Below are positions 18,382-27,500 of a stretch of DNA of 27,956 nucleotides, in pieces. Location: IMG/VR virus record IMGVR_UViG_3300030329_003190, positions 1 through 27,956 of that record; one strand, given 5' to 3'. The first letter of the stretch is position 1, and every line of letters begins with the position of its first letter. Origin of the DNA: a virus. The notes beneath the pieces are model-generated. The model ran no database searches. It was not told the DNA's origin and saw nothing but the letters and a program-made list of their open reading frames with translations. Position numbers and translations under genes: made by a program.

Positions 18382-19660
18382 TTATTTTAAGCGGATAGGT
18401 TATGAGCCTGAACCTATCCAGTGGTCGTTACACAATTCACAGGCTCGCTATCGAGTAAATATACAGGGAAGACGTAGTGGAAAATCCTATGGAGCATCAA
18501 GAGAAGCAGAGGTCGCCATCTTTAATGAAAACAGTCGTGGGTGGATTGTTGCTCCTTCCTATGAGCTTGCTTCTAAGGTTGGCAGAGAGATTCATGAGAA
18601 CCTTATCCTCAAATGGAAATTCCCAACAGTCAACAAGCGGGTTGTCAATGGACAGCTCTTCTATGCCAAGTTCATTAACAACTCAGAGGTCTGGATCAAG
18701 TCTGCCGATTCCCCCGATACAGGGCTTGTCGGAGAAGGACTTGATTGGCTCATTATTGATGAAGCCGCCCTTCTCTCCCGAAACATCTGGGAGCAATACT
18801 TACGTCCCACCCTTTCAGACCGACAAGGATGGGCGTTATTCGTGTCAACCCCTCGAGGGTACAACTGGCTTTATGATCTCTACACGCGAGGGCAGTCTTG
18901 CGATTATCCTGAATGGGATTCTTGGCAACACGCCAGTACAAGTTCGAGGTACTTCAGGGATAACATAGACGACCTCAAGAATGAACTCACCAAAGAAACG
19001 TATGAACAAGAATACTTGGCACAGTTTACATCCTTCGCAGGGAAGGTTTATCCATTTGACCGAAACATACACGTTGGTCGATTTGATTTCAACCCTGATT
19101 GGGAGACTTATTGCTCTGTTGATTTTGGTTATCGCATGCCCTCTGTTGTGTGGTTACAGGTTGGCAAAGTCGATGGTGATGTGGAGGTTCATATAATTGA
19201 CGAAATCATTCATGACACAAACATCAAGACTGAGGAGTTGGCTGATAAGATTCTTGCAAAGAACTACCCCGTTTTACACGTCTACTGCGACCCGGCGGGC
19301 GCAGGGGTACAATCAACGTCAGGGATCGGAGACGTTGAAATATTCAAGAGGAAGGGCATCTTCCCACGATTCAAGAAGGATAAAGTATCCCGTTCAATCC
19401 CTTCAGGCATTGATCTGGTTAGGTCGTACGTTGAAAACGCCGAGGGTAAGGCAAGGCTTTTCGTCTCGGACAAATGCGTAAACATTATAGAAGACTTTGA
19501 GAATTACCGCTACCCAGATCGAAAAGAGAACCAACGTCTCAAGGACGAGCCATTGAAGGACGGGAGACACGATCATGGTATGGATGCGGTGCGATATTTT
19601 TTCATCAACAGATTTCCGATTGTGAAACGGGAGGCAATTGAGGTTCAAAGGTACTGGTAA
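18371..19660 (+). CDS. Large terminase subunit (TerL); CTG start inferred
   Basis: About 429 aa when counted from CTG at 18371, a normal TerL length. Gln17 (EPIQW) suits the adenine-binding motif. Walker A is GRRSGKS (33-39), Walker B is WLIIDEAA (Asp130, Glu131), and the coupling motif is VSTPRG. The RNase H-like nuclease follows, with candidate metal residues Asp251 (DFGYRMP), Asp307 (YCDPAG) and Asp401/405 (HDHGMDAVRY). The frame opens at 18356 and has no ATG, GTG or TTG until 18842, which lies after the whole ATPase. The CTG gives (M)KADYFKRIGYEPEPIQW, a natural TerL beginning. A +1 frameshift from the small subunit (AGC-UGA-U) is the alternative. It cuts and pumps DNA into the prohead. 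Confidence 0.88.
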   Translation: MKADYFKRIGYEPEPIQWSLHNSQARYRVNIQGRRSGKSYGASREAEVAIFNENSRGWIVAPSYELASKVGREIHENLILKWKFPTVNKRVVNGQLFYAKFINNSEVWIKSADSPDTGLVGEGLDWLIIDEAALLSRNIWEQYLRPTLSDRQGWALFVSTPRGYNWLYDLYTRGQSCDYPEWDSWQHASTSSRYFRDNIDDLKNELTKETYEQEYLAQFTSFAGKVYPFDRNIHVGRFDFNPDWETYCSVDFGYRMPSVVWLQVGKVDGDVEVHIIDEIIHDTNIKTEELADKILAKNYPVLHVYCDPAGAGVQSTSGIGDVEIFKRKGIFPRFKKDKVSRSIPSGIDLVRSYVENAEGKARLFVSDKCVNIIEDFENYRYPDRKENQRLKDEPLKDGRHDHGMDAVRYFFINRFPIVKREAIEVQRYW

Positions 19661-20986
19661 ATGATTATTCCCGATTTGAGTGAGCAGAGCATTGTTGGAA
19701 GCATTAAGAAGTGGATCGACGAATCGCACGTCAAGGAACGTGAAGATCGAATCAACTCAATGAATTATTATGAGGGCATCAACTTGGAGGAGGAAACACG
19801 CAAGTGGTTCGACCGAAATGCCCTCAATTACGCCCCCCCGATGGCAGTGAATATCACCAAGAAGCTGATTGACTCGCGGTTCATTGCTTACAAGACAGCC
19901 CCAGAACGGAGGGCTGATGATCGCTATCTTGATGTGCTTGGCGACTTAGATCATGACATGGTGGAAGCTGATCGCTTAACGGGACTGCTTGGCACGATCG
20001 CCATGCTTCGGTTCTATGACGAAGAGAGGCAAGTCATGGACTCTCATATCCTCACAGACTTTGAACCGATCTTTGTCCCAAACAACCCCAACCCTGTCGG
20101 AATCATCTACCCTTTGTTCTCGCATGGGCAGGCGAAAGAGAATGAACAGGAATGGGTTTATTGGAGTGATGAAGCACATTTCAAGATGCTCAAAGGTGGT
20201 AGAATCATCCACGTTAATGAACAGGATGTCAACCCCTATGGTGAAATGCCGATCCTGTGGAGTCATCTTTATCCTATGATGGGTAACGAATGGTGGCGGA
20301 CAGGCAAGGGGGTCATGGTAGCTAACTCTAATCAGCTTTACAACGTATTCGGCACGCAGTTATCACTTGGCAATATGTATCAATCTTTAGGGCAGAGTGT
20401 TCTGACGGGCGTTGACGATGGAGCAACACGCCTGAGAATGGACGTGTCGAAGTTGTTAGTCTTGCCAGAAGGAGCTAACTATTCAATCGTCAGCCCATCG
20501 GGATCGTTAAATGAGATCAGGGAGAACATGAAATGGGTAGTCGAGACAACAGCCCACGCTCTGCATTTGAAAGTGAAATGGGGTAGCGATGCAGGCTCTA
20601 CATCGGGAGAACATCAACGCATTCTTGAGGTTGATCTCACCGAAGCTGTAATGGCCGACTTTGAGCGGTGGAGGAAGTTCGAGAAACAACGGTTCAATTT
20701 AGATCGTGTGATACTTGATTCGCACAATGTGAAGGTTGGGGAAGAGTATTCAATCAACTTCTCCGAGCCTCACATACCCCTATCTCCTCAACAGGAGCGG
20801 GAAGAATGGGAATGGAAATGGAACAATGGTTTAGCTACCAAGAAGGATTGGTTCAGACATTACAATCCAGACATGAATGACACTCAGATAGATGAACGGC
20901 TCGGCGAGGCACAGGCTGAAACTCAAGCACAGGCTGAAGTAGCACAACCTGCTCAGTCATTAGTGGAGAGATTGGTCAATGCCTAA
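19661..20986 (+). CDS. Portal protein
   Basis: 441 aa, starting directly after the terminase stop. Identity comes from order (TerL, portal, MuF) and from the sequence pattern. The N-terminal helical region has YYEGINLEEETRKWFDRNALNYAPPMAVNITKKLIDSRFIAYKTAPER. The crown/stem region has PYGEMPILWSHLYPM. A clip-like part follows (SNQLYNVFGTQLSLGNMYQSLGQSVLTGVD), and the C-terminal helices end in an Ala/Gln-rich tail (EAQAETQAQAEVAQPAQS). Twelve copies would form the DNA channel at one head vertex. It overlaps the MuF gene by 8 nt. Confidence 0.88.
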   Translation: MIIPDLSEQSIVGSIKKWIDESHVKEREDRINSMNYYEGINLEEETRKWFDRNALNYAPPMAVNITKKLIDSRFIAYKTAPERRADDRYLDVLGDLDHDMVEADRLTGLLGTIAMLRFYDEERQVMDSHILTDFEPIFVPNNPNPVGIIYPLFSHGQAKENEQEWVYWSDEAHFKMLKGGRIIHVNEQDVNPYGEMPILWSHLYPMMGNEWWRTGKGVMVANSNQLYNVFGTQLSLGNMYQSLGQSVLTGVDDGATRLRMDVSKLLVLPEGANYSIVSPSGSLNEIRENMKWVVETTAHALHLKVKWGSDAGSTSGEHQRILEVDLTEAVMADFERWRKFEKQRFNLDRVILDSHNVKVGEEYSINFSEPHIPLSPQQEREEWEWKWNNGLATKKDWFRHYNPDMNDTQIDERLGEAQAETQAQAEVAQPAQSLVERLVNA

Positions 20987-21671
20987 CGCCGCAGACAATT
21001 ACATGAAGGCACTGGATGTGATCCAAGCCAAGTTGTTGAACGAATTGCCGACCCTTGCATCCCGGCTGTCTATGCTAACGGATGCGGAATTAACAATTCT
21101 CGCTCGGGAACTTGACTTCTTCCAAGAGCTGAACAGGCTCGGCTACTCCGATGCTTTGTCTACTCTGATGGATCAATACGACAATGTGGCTTCAGATGTA
21201 TTTGCTGAAGCATCCAAGAGGGGATTGCAGGTATCTGTTGCATCAGCTCAATCTTTGGAGTTGGTGAAGGAACTGGATGCCATGACTCTTTTGGGAAGAG
21301 CGAGGGAATATAGCAGTAAGCTTAAAACGGAAATGCTGAAAGGAATTATTGCCGGAGAGAGTGGGGGAGATATAGCGAGGCGATTAGCCGACACGATAGG
21401 CAAGGAACTGACAGGGGCAAACGTGAACATGATCGTCAACGATTCATTCGCGAGGTTCTCTAACTCAGCCACCTTTAAGGCGTTTGAGGATGACTCTACG
21501 GCAAAGTTTAGATATATCGGCCCATTGGACGAAGTCACTCGTCAGGAGTGTCAGGATGTTTTAGCCAAGCAACCCGAATCGGGGTACACGGTTGATGAGA
21601 TTGGTGGCTTAGAAGTCGGGCTGTCAGACAGGGGTGGATTCAACTGTCGTCATGATTGGGTGGCGGTATGA
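20979..21671 (+). CDS. MuF-like minor head protein
   Basis: 230 aa. The N-terminal two thirds are helical (KALDVIQAKLLNELPTLASRLSMLTDAEL...). The C-terminus has the MuF signature: FRYIGPLDEVTRQECQDVLAKQPESGYTVDEI, ending GGFNCRHDWVAV, where a Cys-x-His pair is characteristic. Proteins of this family sit inside the head near the portal and may be injected with DNA. At 230 aa it is of ordinary size and has no fused toxin domain. Its stop overlaps the next start as ATGA. Confidence 0.87.
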   Translation: MPNAADNYMKALDVIQAKLLNELPTLASRLSMLTDAELTILARELDFFQELNRLGYSDALSTLMDQYDNVASDVFAEASKRGLQVSVASAQSLELVKELDAMTLLGRAREYSSKLKTEMLKGIIAGESGGDIARRLADTIGKELTGANVNMIVNDSFARFSNSATFKAFEDDSTAKFRYIGPLDEVTRQECQDVLAKQPESGYTVDEIGGLEVGLSDRGGFNCRHDWVAV

Positions 21672-22192
21672 GTAAGGCATCAGACATCCCAAAGATTCCG
21701 GGTTCATTGTGGCAGAAAGCGGGTGAAAAAGCAAAGGGATTAATCCTGACGGATGCCAGCAAAGGGCAGTTCCAATCCAAGAGGACGACAAAATACAAAT
21801 ACTCAGGCTCAAATGACACTGCCGACCCACACACCTATTTCGCTCGAAAGAAACGGGATATGAGGAAACTCGGTCGAGGATTAAATAAGGTCGGGCAAGG
21901 CGATAGATATAAGGGGTTGGAAGGAAAGAGCTTGAGCAAAGAGGTTGGCTTTGTCAACATGAGGCTCACGGGGAAAACACAACGAAGGATCAAGGCCGAG
22001 TCTATCAAGAATGGATTCAAACTGATCTTTGCCAGAGGTGAGATTGTGGAGGGCAACGCCAAGCGTGGTTATATATTGAATGATTTGCGAGATAAGAATT
22101 ACAAAGTGATTGAAGACATGGTTGGGCAACAGCTTGATAAGAACATTAACAAATACACTTCAAAACCGGAAACTTTCAGAATCGGGGGATGA
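21668..22192 (+). CDS. Virion morphogenesis-like protein, unknown
   Basis: 174 aa from the ATG overlapping the MuF stop; a TTG at 21656 in frame is less likely. It is Lys/Arg-rich. The first half appears flexible (KASDIPKIPGSLWQKAGEKAKGLILTDASKGQFQSKRTTKYKYSGS). The second half has a helix-strand pattern (FVNMRLTGKTQRRIKAESIKNGFKLIFARGEIVEGNAKRGYILNDLRDKNYKVIEDMV). This 'RLTGKT...G..LIFA...Y' style recalls head-tail joining or virion morphogenesis proteins. Its stop lies in the left arm of a terminator-like hairpin. Confidence 0.65.
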   Translation: MSKASDIPKIPGSLWQKAGEKAKGLILTDASKGQFQSKRTTKYKYSGSNDTADPHTYFARKKRDMRKLGRGLNKVGQGDRYKGLEGKSLSKEVGFVNMRLTGKTQRRIKAESIKNGFKLIFARGEIVEGNAKRGYILNDLRDKNYKVIEDMVGQQLDKNINKYTSKPETFRIGG

Positions 22193-22251
22193 CAGCTCTA
22201 CAATATACCTCTAATCTATACCGTGGGTGAAACTCCCATCATCCCCCTTTT
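22184..22251 (+). terminator. Terminator-like hairpin before the scaffold gene
   Basis: GGGGGATGA (22184-22192, containing the stop codon) pairs perfectly with TCATCCCCC (22239-22247), followed by four Ts and CATTT. The loop holds a further TGGG/CCCA hairpin. The U-tract is short, so it may only attenuate transcription. It may separate low-level portal and MuF mRNA from abundant scaffold and capsid mRNA. Confidence 0.5.
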
Positions 22252-22290
22252 CATTTATAGATGTCAGATTTAACAAAACAGGAGGTCAGC

Positions 22291-22812
22291 ATGACCGAAG
22301 AAACCAAAGAGACTCAGGAGAGTCAAGCTCCAGAACCCGAAGTACAGGAATCAACTTCGAGTGATGTGGATGTTGCCGAATTCATAGCAGAAAGCAAAAA
22401 GTATCGGCAAAGAGCACAGAAAGCAGAGACGAAGTTAGAGAAACTTCAAAAGCAAATGGATGTTGACAGGCAGAAACAGATGGCTGACAATGAGGAATGG
22501 CGTGAACTCGCTGAAGAGCGGGCGAACAAGATTGCTGAATTGGAACCCATCGTAGAACGGGCGACAGCTATGGAGACAGCCATTAGAGATGAACTGCTTT
22601 CTGACTTTTCCGAGGAAGATCGGGAAGATTTCAAGGAACTTCCAACACCCGCCCTGCGGAAAGTTCATGGGAAACTACATAAACAAAAACCCGCCAAGAC
22701 TGAGACTAATGTTGCAGGCATATCATCAACCCCTTCAAAGAAGATGGGTGACATGACTGATGCCGAGCGACGTGATAATTGGTCAAGTATAGTGGCGGGC
22801 TATATCAAATAG
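22291..22812 (+). CDS. Capsid scaffolding protein
   Basis: 173 aa from the ATG preceded by GGAGG (22281-22285). An in-frame ATG at 22261 has no ribosome site and lies next to the hairpin. The protein is highly charged and helical: a Glu/Gln/Ser-rich N-terminus, a long coiled coil (SKKYRQRAQKAETKLEKLQKQMDVDRQKQMADNEEWRELAEERANKIAELEPIVERA), and a short basic C-terminal helix-turn-helix (SKKMGDMTDAERRDNWSSIVAGYIK) of the type that binds coat protein. The position directly before the capsid gene confirms the role. Confidence 0.87.
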   Translation: MTEETKETQESQAPEPEVQESTSSDVDVAEFIAESKKYRQRAQKAETKLEKLQKQMDVDRQKQMADNEEWRELAEERANKIAELEPIVERATAMETAIRDELLSDFSEEDREDFKELPTPALRKVHGKLHKQKPAKTETNVAGISSTPSKKMGDMTDAERRDNWSSIVAGYIK

Positions 22813-22821
22813 GAATATAAA

Positions 22822-24166
22822 ATGGCAGAAGTAACATTAACGACTGCGGCCAACTTTAAATAATTGGAGTTGTAAAACCTTGCTATATGCTGGAAACCCC
22901 TTAGAGCCAAACATACCGACTACCAAGTTATCAGGTGAAAATTGTTTGGATTGGGCAATCAGCAGGGAAGTGGTGGTTCACCCCTCAACGACTACACGCA
23001 GGGCGTTCATTGAACGAAGATATAGTCTGTTCTTATGTGAGAGCATAAGAAGTAATTAGAAATAATTACTCGCCTTAAAGTTTAAGGTCACAAAAGTAAC
23101 AGAAAGATCCCAGAAATGTGGGCCGACGGAATCCTTGATTACGCTGAGAGACAATTTCAGCTCAGGAATCAAGTAACTGACCTGTCAAGCATGGTCTCAG
23201 CAGGTGGCGACACCATCCACGTTCCGAAAGTAACTGAAGAGACTGCGGCTTCTTTAAGCTCTGGCTCGGCTGTCACTTACGGTGCAAATACCGATGGTAA
23301 AGTTGACCTCTCTGTTGACCAACACGCTTACGAAGCAAAACGCATAGGCGATAAACAAGAAAATGTTGCCTCTAAATTTGGCTATATCGGTGGAACTCTA
23401 AGTGCATACGCATAAGACAATACCGAGGAAAGACTGCATGATTGCAGAATCCGTAGAGACTAATACGCCAAACACCCATCGGGTGAAGATAGAGTCCGAA
23501 CTGCATAGAAATATGCAGAGGGGAAGATGTGAACGATTCCCCCGCCTGATTCATCAGGTCATTAACAAAGTAACAGAATTGATCGTAAAGGTTCAGGAAA
23601 ATGCTGACCTCTTCAATATGTATGCCAAGAGCATGGGCTACTCCATAGCCAAGTTCATTGAAAACTACATTGCTGTTTCAGTGCTTCAAGCGGCTACCGG
23701 GAACGACGTAACGCTCAGTGCAGATAACACATTCACAACCGCTCTTCTCAGAAGTGCTTTACAGAAGTTCCTCGATGCGGGACATTCATACACAGATGGA
23801 GATGCTTTCTTGTATTGCTCCCCTGCAAGTTATATGAGTGCCTTGTCTTTGCAGGACTTCTACGATGCTTCCAGAAGAGGCGATGGTGTTGGCCCAGTTG
23901 CAAGCGGTTCTGTTGGAATGGTATATGGTGTTCCAACTTTCGTTAGCACAGACTGGGATGACGATGGCGGTACCGGAGACGAGACGGCCAGTTTATTCAA
24001 ACGAGAAGCGGTTTACTTCGCACAGCAGATCAGCCCAAGAGTGCAGTCAAGTTACGACATAGACTACCTCAGCACTTCAATAGTTGCCGATGTGGTTTTC
24101 GGAGCTTGTCTGAGTCATGGTGCTTCAAGCACATCGTGTGCAGTGGCAAACTTCAACAATCCATAA
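22822..24166 (+). CDS. Major capsid protein, split by two group I introns (join 22822-22857, 23107-23352, 23582-24166)
   Basis: After removal of both introns the frame is 867 nt and encodes 288 aa. Exon 1 (12 codons) is MAEVTLTTAANF; exon 2 (82 codons) starts IPEMWADGILDYAERQF and ends YEAKRIGD; exon 3 (194 codons plus stop) starts IVKVQENADLFNMYAKSMGY. Both joins fall between codons and restore the sequence expected for this type of coat protein (AANFIPEMWAD; KRIGDIVKVQENADLF). Without splicing, translation would stop at TAA 22861 after 13 residues. The gene follows the scaffold and has AGGA before the ATG. Identification as coat protein rests on order and on the sequence style of marine phage capsids. 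Splicing is inferred from sequence, not shown. Confidence 0.88.
22858..23106 (+). ncRNA. Group I intron 1 in the capsid gene (249 nt)
   Basis: The 5' splice site follows a U (TTT at 22855-22857) and the intron ends in G (23106). P1: exon CAACTTT (22851-22857) pairs with the guide GGAGTTG (22866-22872), ending in the required U-G pair. The core has a Q-like CAATCAGCAGG (about 22957), an R-like CTCAACGACTACACG (22984-22998), P8 CGTTC/GAACG (23004-23008/23012-23016), and the S-type AAGATATAGTCT (23017-23028) with GACTA/TAGTC as P7. P9 helices follow: TTCTTATG/CATAAGAA (23030-23037/23044-23051), then AGTAATTA/TAATTACT. There is no homing endonuclease ORF. The length is a multiple of three but contains stops. 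Confidence 0.9.
23353..23581 (+). ncRNA. Group I intron 2 in the capsid gene (229 nt)
   Basis: The 5' splice site follows a U (GAT, 23350-23352) and the intron ends in G (23581). P1: exon AGGCGAT (23346-23352) pairs with the guide GTTGCCT (23365-23371), with a terminal U-G. The core has GTAGAGACTAATACG (R-like, 23453-23467), P8 CACCC/GGGTG (23473-23477/23481-23485), the S-type AAGATAGAGTCC (23486-23497) and a P9 hairpin CTGCAT/ATGCAG (23501-23506/23513-23518). Near the 3' end it shares AGGTCA and AAAGTAACAGAA (23556-23561 and 23567-23578) with intron 1 (23085-23090 and 23093-23104). No endonuclease ORF is present. Confidence 0.9.
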
Positions 24167-24184
24167 GGATAGCTGAAGCATAAC

Positions 24185-24220
24185 TGAGTAACGGGGCGGG
24201 GCAACTCGCCCCAATGCTCA
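24185..24220 (+). other. GC-rich hairpin after the capsid gene
   Basis: TGAG (24185-24188) and GGGGCG (24193-24198) pair with CGCCCC (24207-24212) and CTCA (24217-24220) around an 8-nt loop. No T-tract follows, so it is more likely an mRNA 3'-end stabiliser or processing site behind the capsid gene than an intrinsic terminator. Confidence 0.5.
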
Positions 24221-24232
24221 CAAGGAGACAAC

Positions 24233-24382
24233 ATGAAATGGTTTAAGCGAAAAGACGGCTCTGTATTCGGGAAAGAAAATCCTTCTGATAAACAGATTGA
24301 AGAATATAAGAAAGCCGGGCATAAGGCGTGCGACGAAGCGGGCAATGCTTTGAAGAAGACCGCAAAGAAAGCCAAGAAATAG
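24233..24382 (+). CDS. 49-aa basic protein after the capsid gene
   Basis: AAGGAG lies 7 nt before the ATG. The protein starts MKWFKRKDGSVFGKENP, continues with a helix (SDKQIEEYKKAGHKACDEAGNALKK) and ends in an Ala/Lys-rich stretch (TAKKAKK). Its TAG shares a G with the GTG start of the next gene. A Lys-rich, helical micro-protein right behind the capsid gene could be a DNA-binding or capsid-associated protein. No family is recognised. Confidence 0.7.
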   Translation: MKWFKRKDGSVFGKENPSDKQIEEYKKAGHKACDEAGNALKKTAKKAKK

Positions 24383-24576
24383 TGCCGATCTACGAGTTCC
24401 AGTGCGAGGACTGTAAAAGCGTATTTGACGTTTTTCAGGGGATTAACTCGAAGAGGCGACATAGTTGCCCACAATGCAACAGTTCTGCCCTTAGAAGGCT
24501 GATTTCACGGGTTCAAGCACGTTTTGGTAAAGATTTTTATGAGGAAGAATATAAGCGGGGGGAGTTTATTGATTAG
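24382..24576 (+). CDS. FmdB-type zinc-ribbon protein
   Basis: 64 aa from a GTG start overlapping the previous TAG. The opening MPIYEFQCEDCKSVFDVF and the later CPQCNSSALRRLIS are diagnostic of the FmdB/CxxC-CxxC-SSSS zinc ribbon: Cys8, Cys11, Cys29 and Cys32 bind zinc. The family is found in bacteria and phages as a putative regulatory protein, but its target is unknown. A longer reading from an ATG at 24328 would only add residues that shadow the preceding gene. It lies between capsid and fibre genes, where a regulator is unexpected, so a structural or assembly use is also possible. Confidence 0.88.
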   Translation: MPIYEFQCEDCKSVFDVFQGINSKRRHSCPQCNSSALRRLISRVQARFGKDFYEEEYKRGEFID

Positions 24577-24585
24577 GAGAGAAAA

Positions 24586-27500
24586 ATGGCGACGGTAACA
24601 GACCTCACCAACAAACGAATTGCAGACAGCTATGTGCAGTTGCTTCACACTGGGGAAGATGGTGGATTAACCAGTACACCGCTTCAGATATATGATGGCG
24701 ATGGTACGGGTTCAGCATTAAAGCTCGCCACGACATCAATTAACATGGCTGATTCCCATGTGTTGAAATTGGGAACAGGGAATGATTTAACCCTCTATCA
24801 TGACGGATCAAATTCATACATCACCAACGCTGTCGGTGCGTTAAAAATTGCAACAGAAACGTCAGGGATTGCCGTAACGATCGGGCATAGTACAAGCGTG
24901 ACCACAGTCGCTGACGATTTATCTGTAGCGGGAGACCTCGCTGTAGCTGGAACGTCCACTTTTAACGGCGTAATAACACTTGGCGATTCAGTGGCAGATA
25001 CCGTCGCTTTCGGTGGTACCATTACAGGGAATCTTGTCTTTGAAGGCTCAACTTCAGACGCTCACGAATTAACACTTTCTCCCGGCGATCCCTCTGGTGA
25101 TGTAACGGTAACGCTTCCAGTGACAACAGATACATTGGTCGGAAAAGCGACGACGGATACACTGACCAACAAAACATTAAGCGGTGCTGATATAAACACA
25201 GGAACAGTCGATGGGATCACAAGCCTAACCGTAGGGACAGATGGGAGTGGAGCTGATGTTTATTTCTACTCAGCCACGAGTGGCGATCATCTGTTCTGGG
25301 ACTCTTCAGAGGAACTGCTAACCATCACTGGAACAAATGGCCAGACCGCTTTGAACGTAGCTGACGGAAACGTCACAGTCGCCGATACACTAACTGCAAC
25401 CAACATCGGAGCTTTCACCTTATCGGGGAAACTCACTGCGGGAAGCACAGAAATTGAAGGATCGGCTTTTGATATAGATGGTGGAGATATTTCAGCGGCT
25501 ACAATTTCGGGTGGACTTACTTGGAGTGCGGCTCAAGACCTCAATAATCAAAACTTAACAAACGTAGATATTGATTCTGGTGCTATTGATGGAACGACAA
25601 TAGGTGCTTCAAGTGCCGCCGCGGGGACGTTTGCGGCCTTGACGGCGACATCATTTACATTGGGCGGAACAGCCGTCGGCTCAACAGCCGCTGAGTTGAA
25701 CCTCCTTGATGGATCGGCTAAATCAACTTCATCTATTACCATAGCTGATGCGGATGCGTTCATCGTCATTGATGGGACGACTACTAAGCAGATTCCGGCT
25801 TCTGATCTCGAGACTTATATGGAGAGTTCGCTTGACACTCTTTCAAATGTCACAACGGTTGGCACTCTTAATTCGGGGGCTATTTCTTCAGGATTTGGTG
25901 CGATTGACATAGGATCGAGTGCCTTGTCTACCACAGGCTCGGTAACTCTTGGAGCAACGTCGTTCGGAGATAATGCCATTACCAATGTAGCTGACATTGC
26001 CCTTGATTCAATCAGTGCAGACGGAACAGACATCAACATTGCTGTTTCAGACAATTCAGCGACAGCCCTTACAATTAAGCAGGGAAGCGATGCGTATTTA
26101 ATTGTAGATACGGCAAATAGTTCTGAATCAGTTTCAATCGGAACGGGGACTTCTGGCACTCAAATTATTTTGGGGCATTCGACCTCCGAAACCACGATTT
26201 CCGATAACTTATCTGTTACAGGCAACGTAACCATTTCTGGCAGTCTCCAGATTGTTGGAGATTCAAGTGAAATCCAAGCTGATAATCTTGTAGTTGACAA
26301 TCCGACTATTGCAATGGGCTTGACCAATGGTTCAGCCCCTTCATCAGATAGTGGTTTTGATCTTGGATTGAAGCCTCATTGGCACACAGGGTCAGCGGCA
26401 AAGACTGCTTTCTTGGGTGTCGATGTTTCTACTTCTGCTTCAGCACCAAAATTGACCTACATCCCAGATGCTTCTTTCAGTTCTGATGTTGTATCGGGAA
26501 CAGCAGGAACAATCGTTGCCAATCTTGAAGGTGATGTCACGGGTGATTTAACGGGGACAGCCTCTTTATTTACAGCAAGTGCAAATAATAGCACTGACGA
26601 AACAGTTTATCCAGTTTTTGTTGATGGTGCTACTGGATCACAGGGAGCGGAGACAGATACAGGCTTCACTTACAATCCTTCAAGTGGGCTGTTGACTATT
26701 GCAGGAGAACTTGATGCAGGGTCTTTAGACGTATCAGGGGATGCCGATATAGATGGGACTCTGGAAGCCGATGCGTACACGGTTGACGGGACTGCTCTTG
26801 CAACTTATATCAGAGACACCGTTGGAACGAATATGCTGTCAAGCAATACAGAAAGTGGAATCACCGTCACCTATGACACAAGCAACGACAACATTGACTT
26901 TTCTGTGGATGCGGCTCAGACGGGGATCACTTCATTGTTGGCTACTGATATAAAAATCGGTGAAGATGATCAGACCAAGATTGATTTTGAGACTGCTGAT
27001 GAAATCCATTTCTATGCGGCTAATGTGGAGCAGGTATATGTTGCCGATAACATCTTTGGCCCACAATCAGACAGTGATGTTGATTTAGGAGCAACAGGGG
27101 TGAGGTGGAAGGATGCTTTTGTAGACTCCATCACCGTTACGGGTGAAGTTGATGCGGCTTCTCTTGATATATCTGGCAACGCTGACATTGATGGAACTTT
27201 AGAGACAGACAATTTGACAATCGGGGGGTCTCAAGGTAGTGATGGACAGGTCTTAACCTCAACGGGAAGTGGAGTGGCTTGGGAATCATCGTCAGCGGCA
27301 ACCGCTCTTGATGGACTTTCTGATGCTGTTTCTGGCATTTCTAATTTTACCAACTCCCTGATCTTAGGGCATCAGACAACAGGAACATTAAGCAGTGCAG
27401 AGCAAAACACGGCAGTCGGCCATGCGGCTATGGATGCAATCACTCAGGGCGATGACAATTCTATTGTCGGTTACAATGCGGGAGGAGCCATAACGACCGG

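Noticed and set aside
18477-18968. 163-aa ORF overlapping the terminase ATPase
   Set aside because: The other frame carries Walker A and B and the entire TerL ATPase; this one has no family features.
23402-23581. N-terminal part of a 254-aa frame and the end of a 99-aa frame in the capsid region
   Set aside because: These are read-through of group I intron 2; only exon sequence is protein-coding.
24600-27212. Several reverse-strand ORFs in the tail-fibre region
   Set aside because: They are low-complexity shadows of the Ala/Thr/Ser-rich fibre frame, without ribosome sites.
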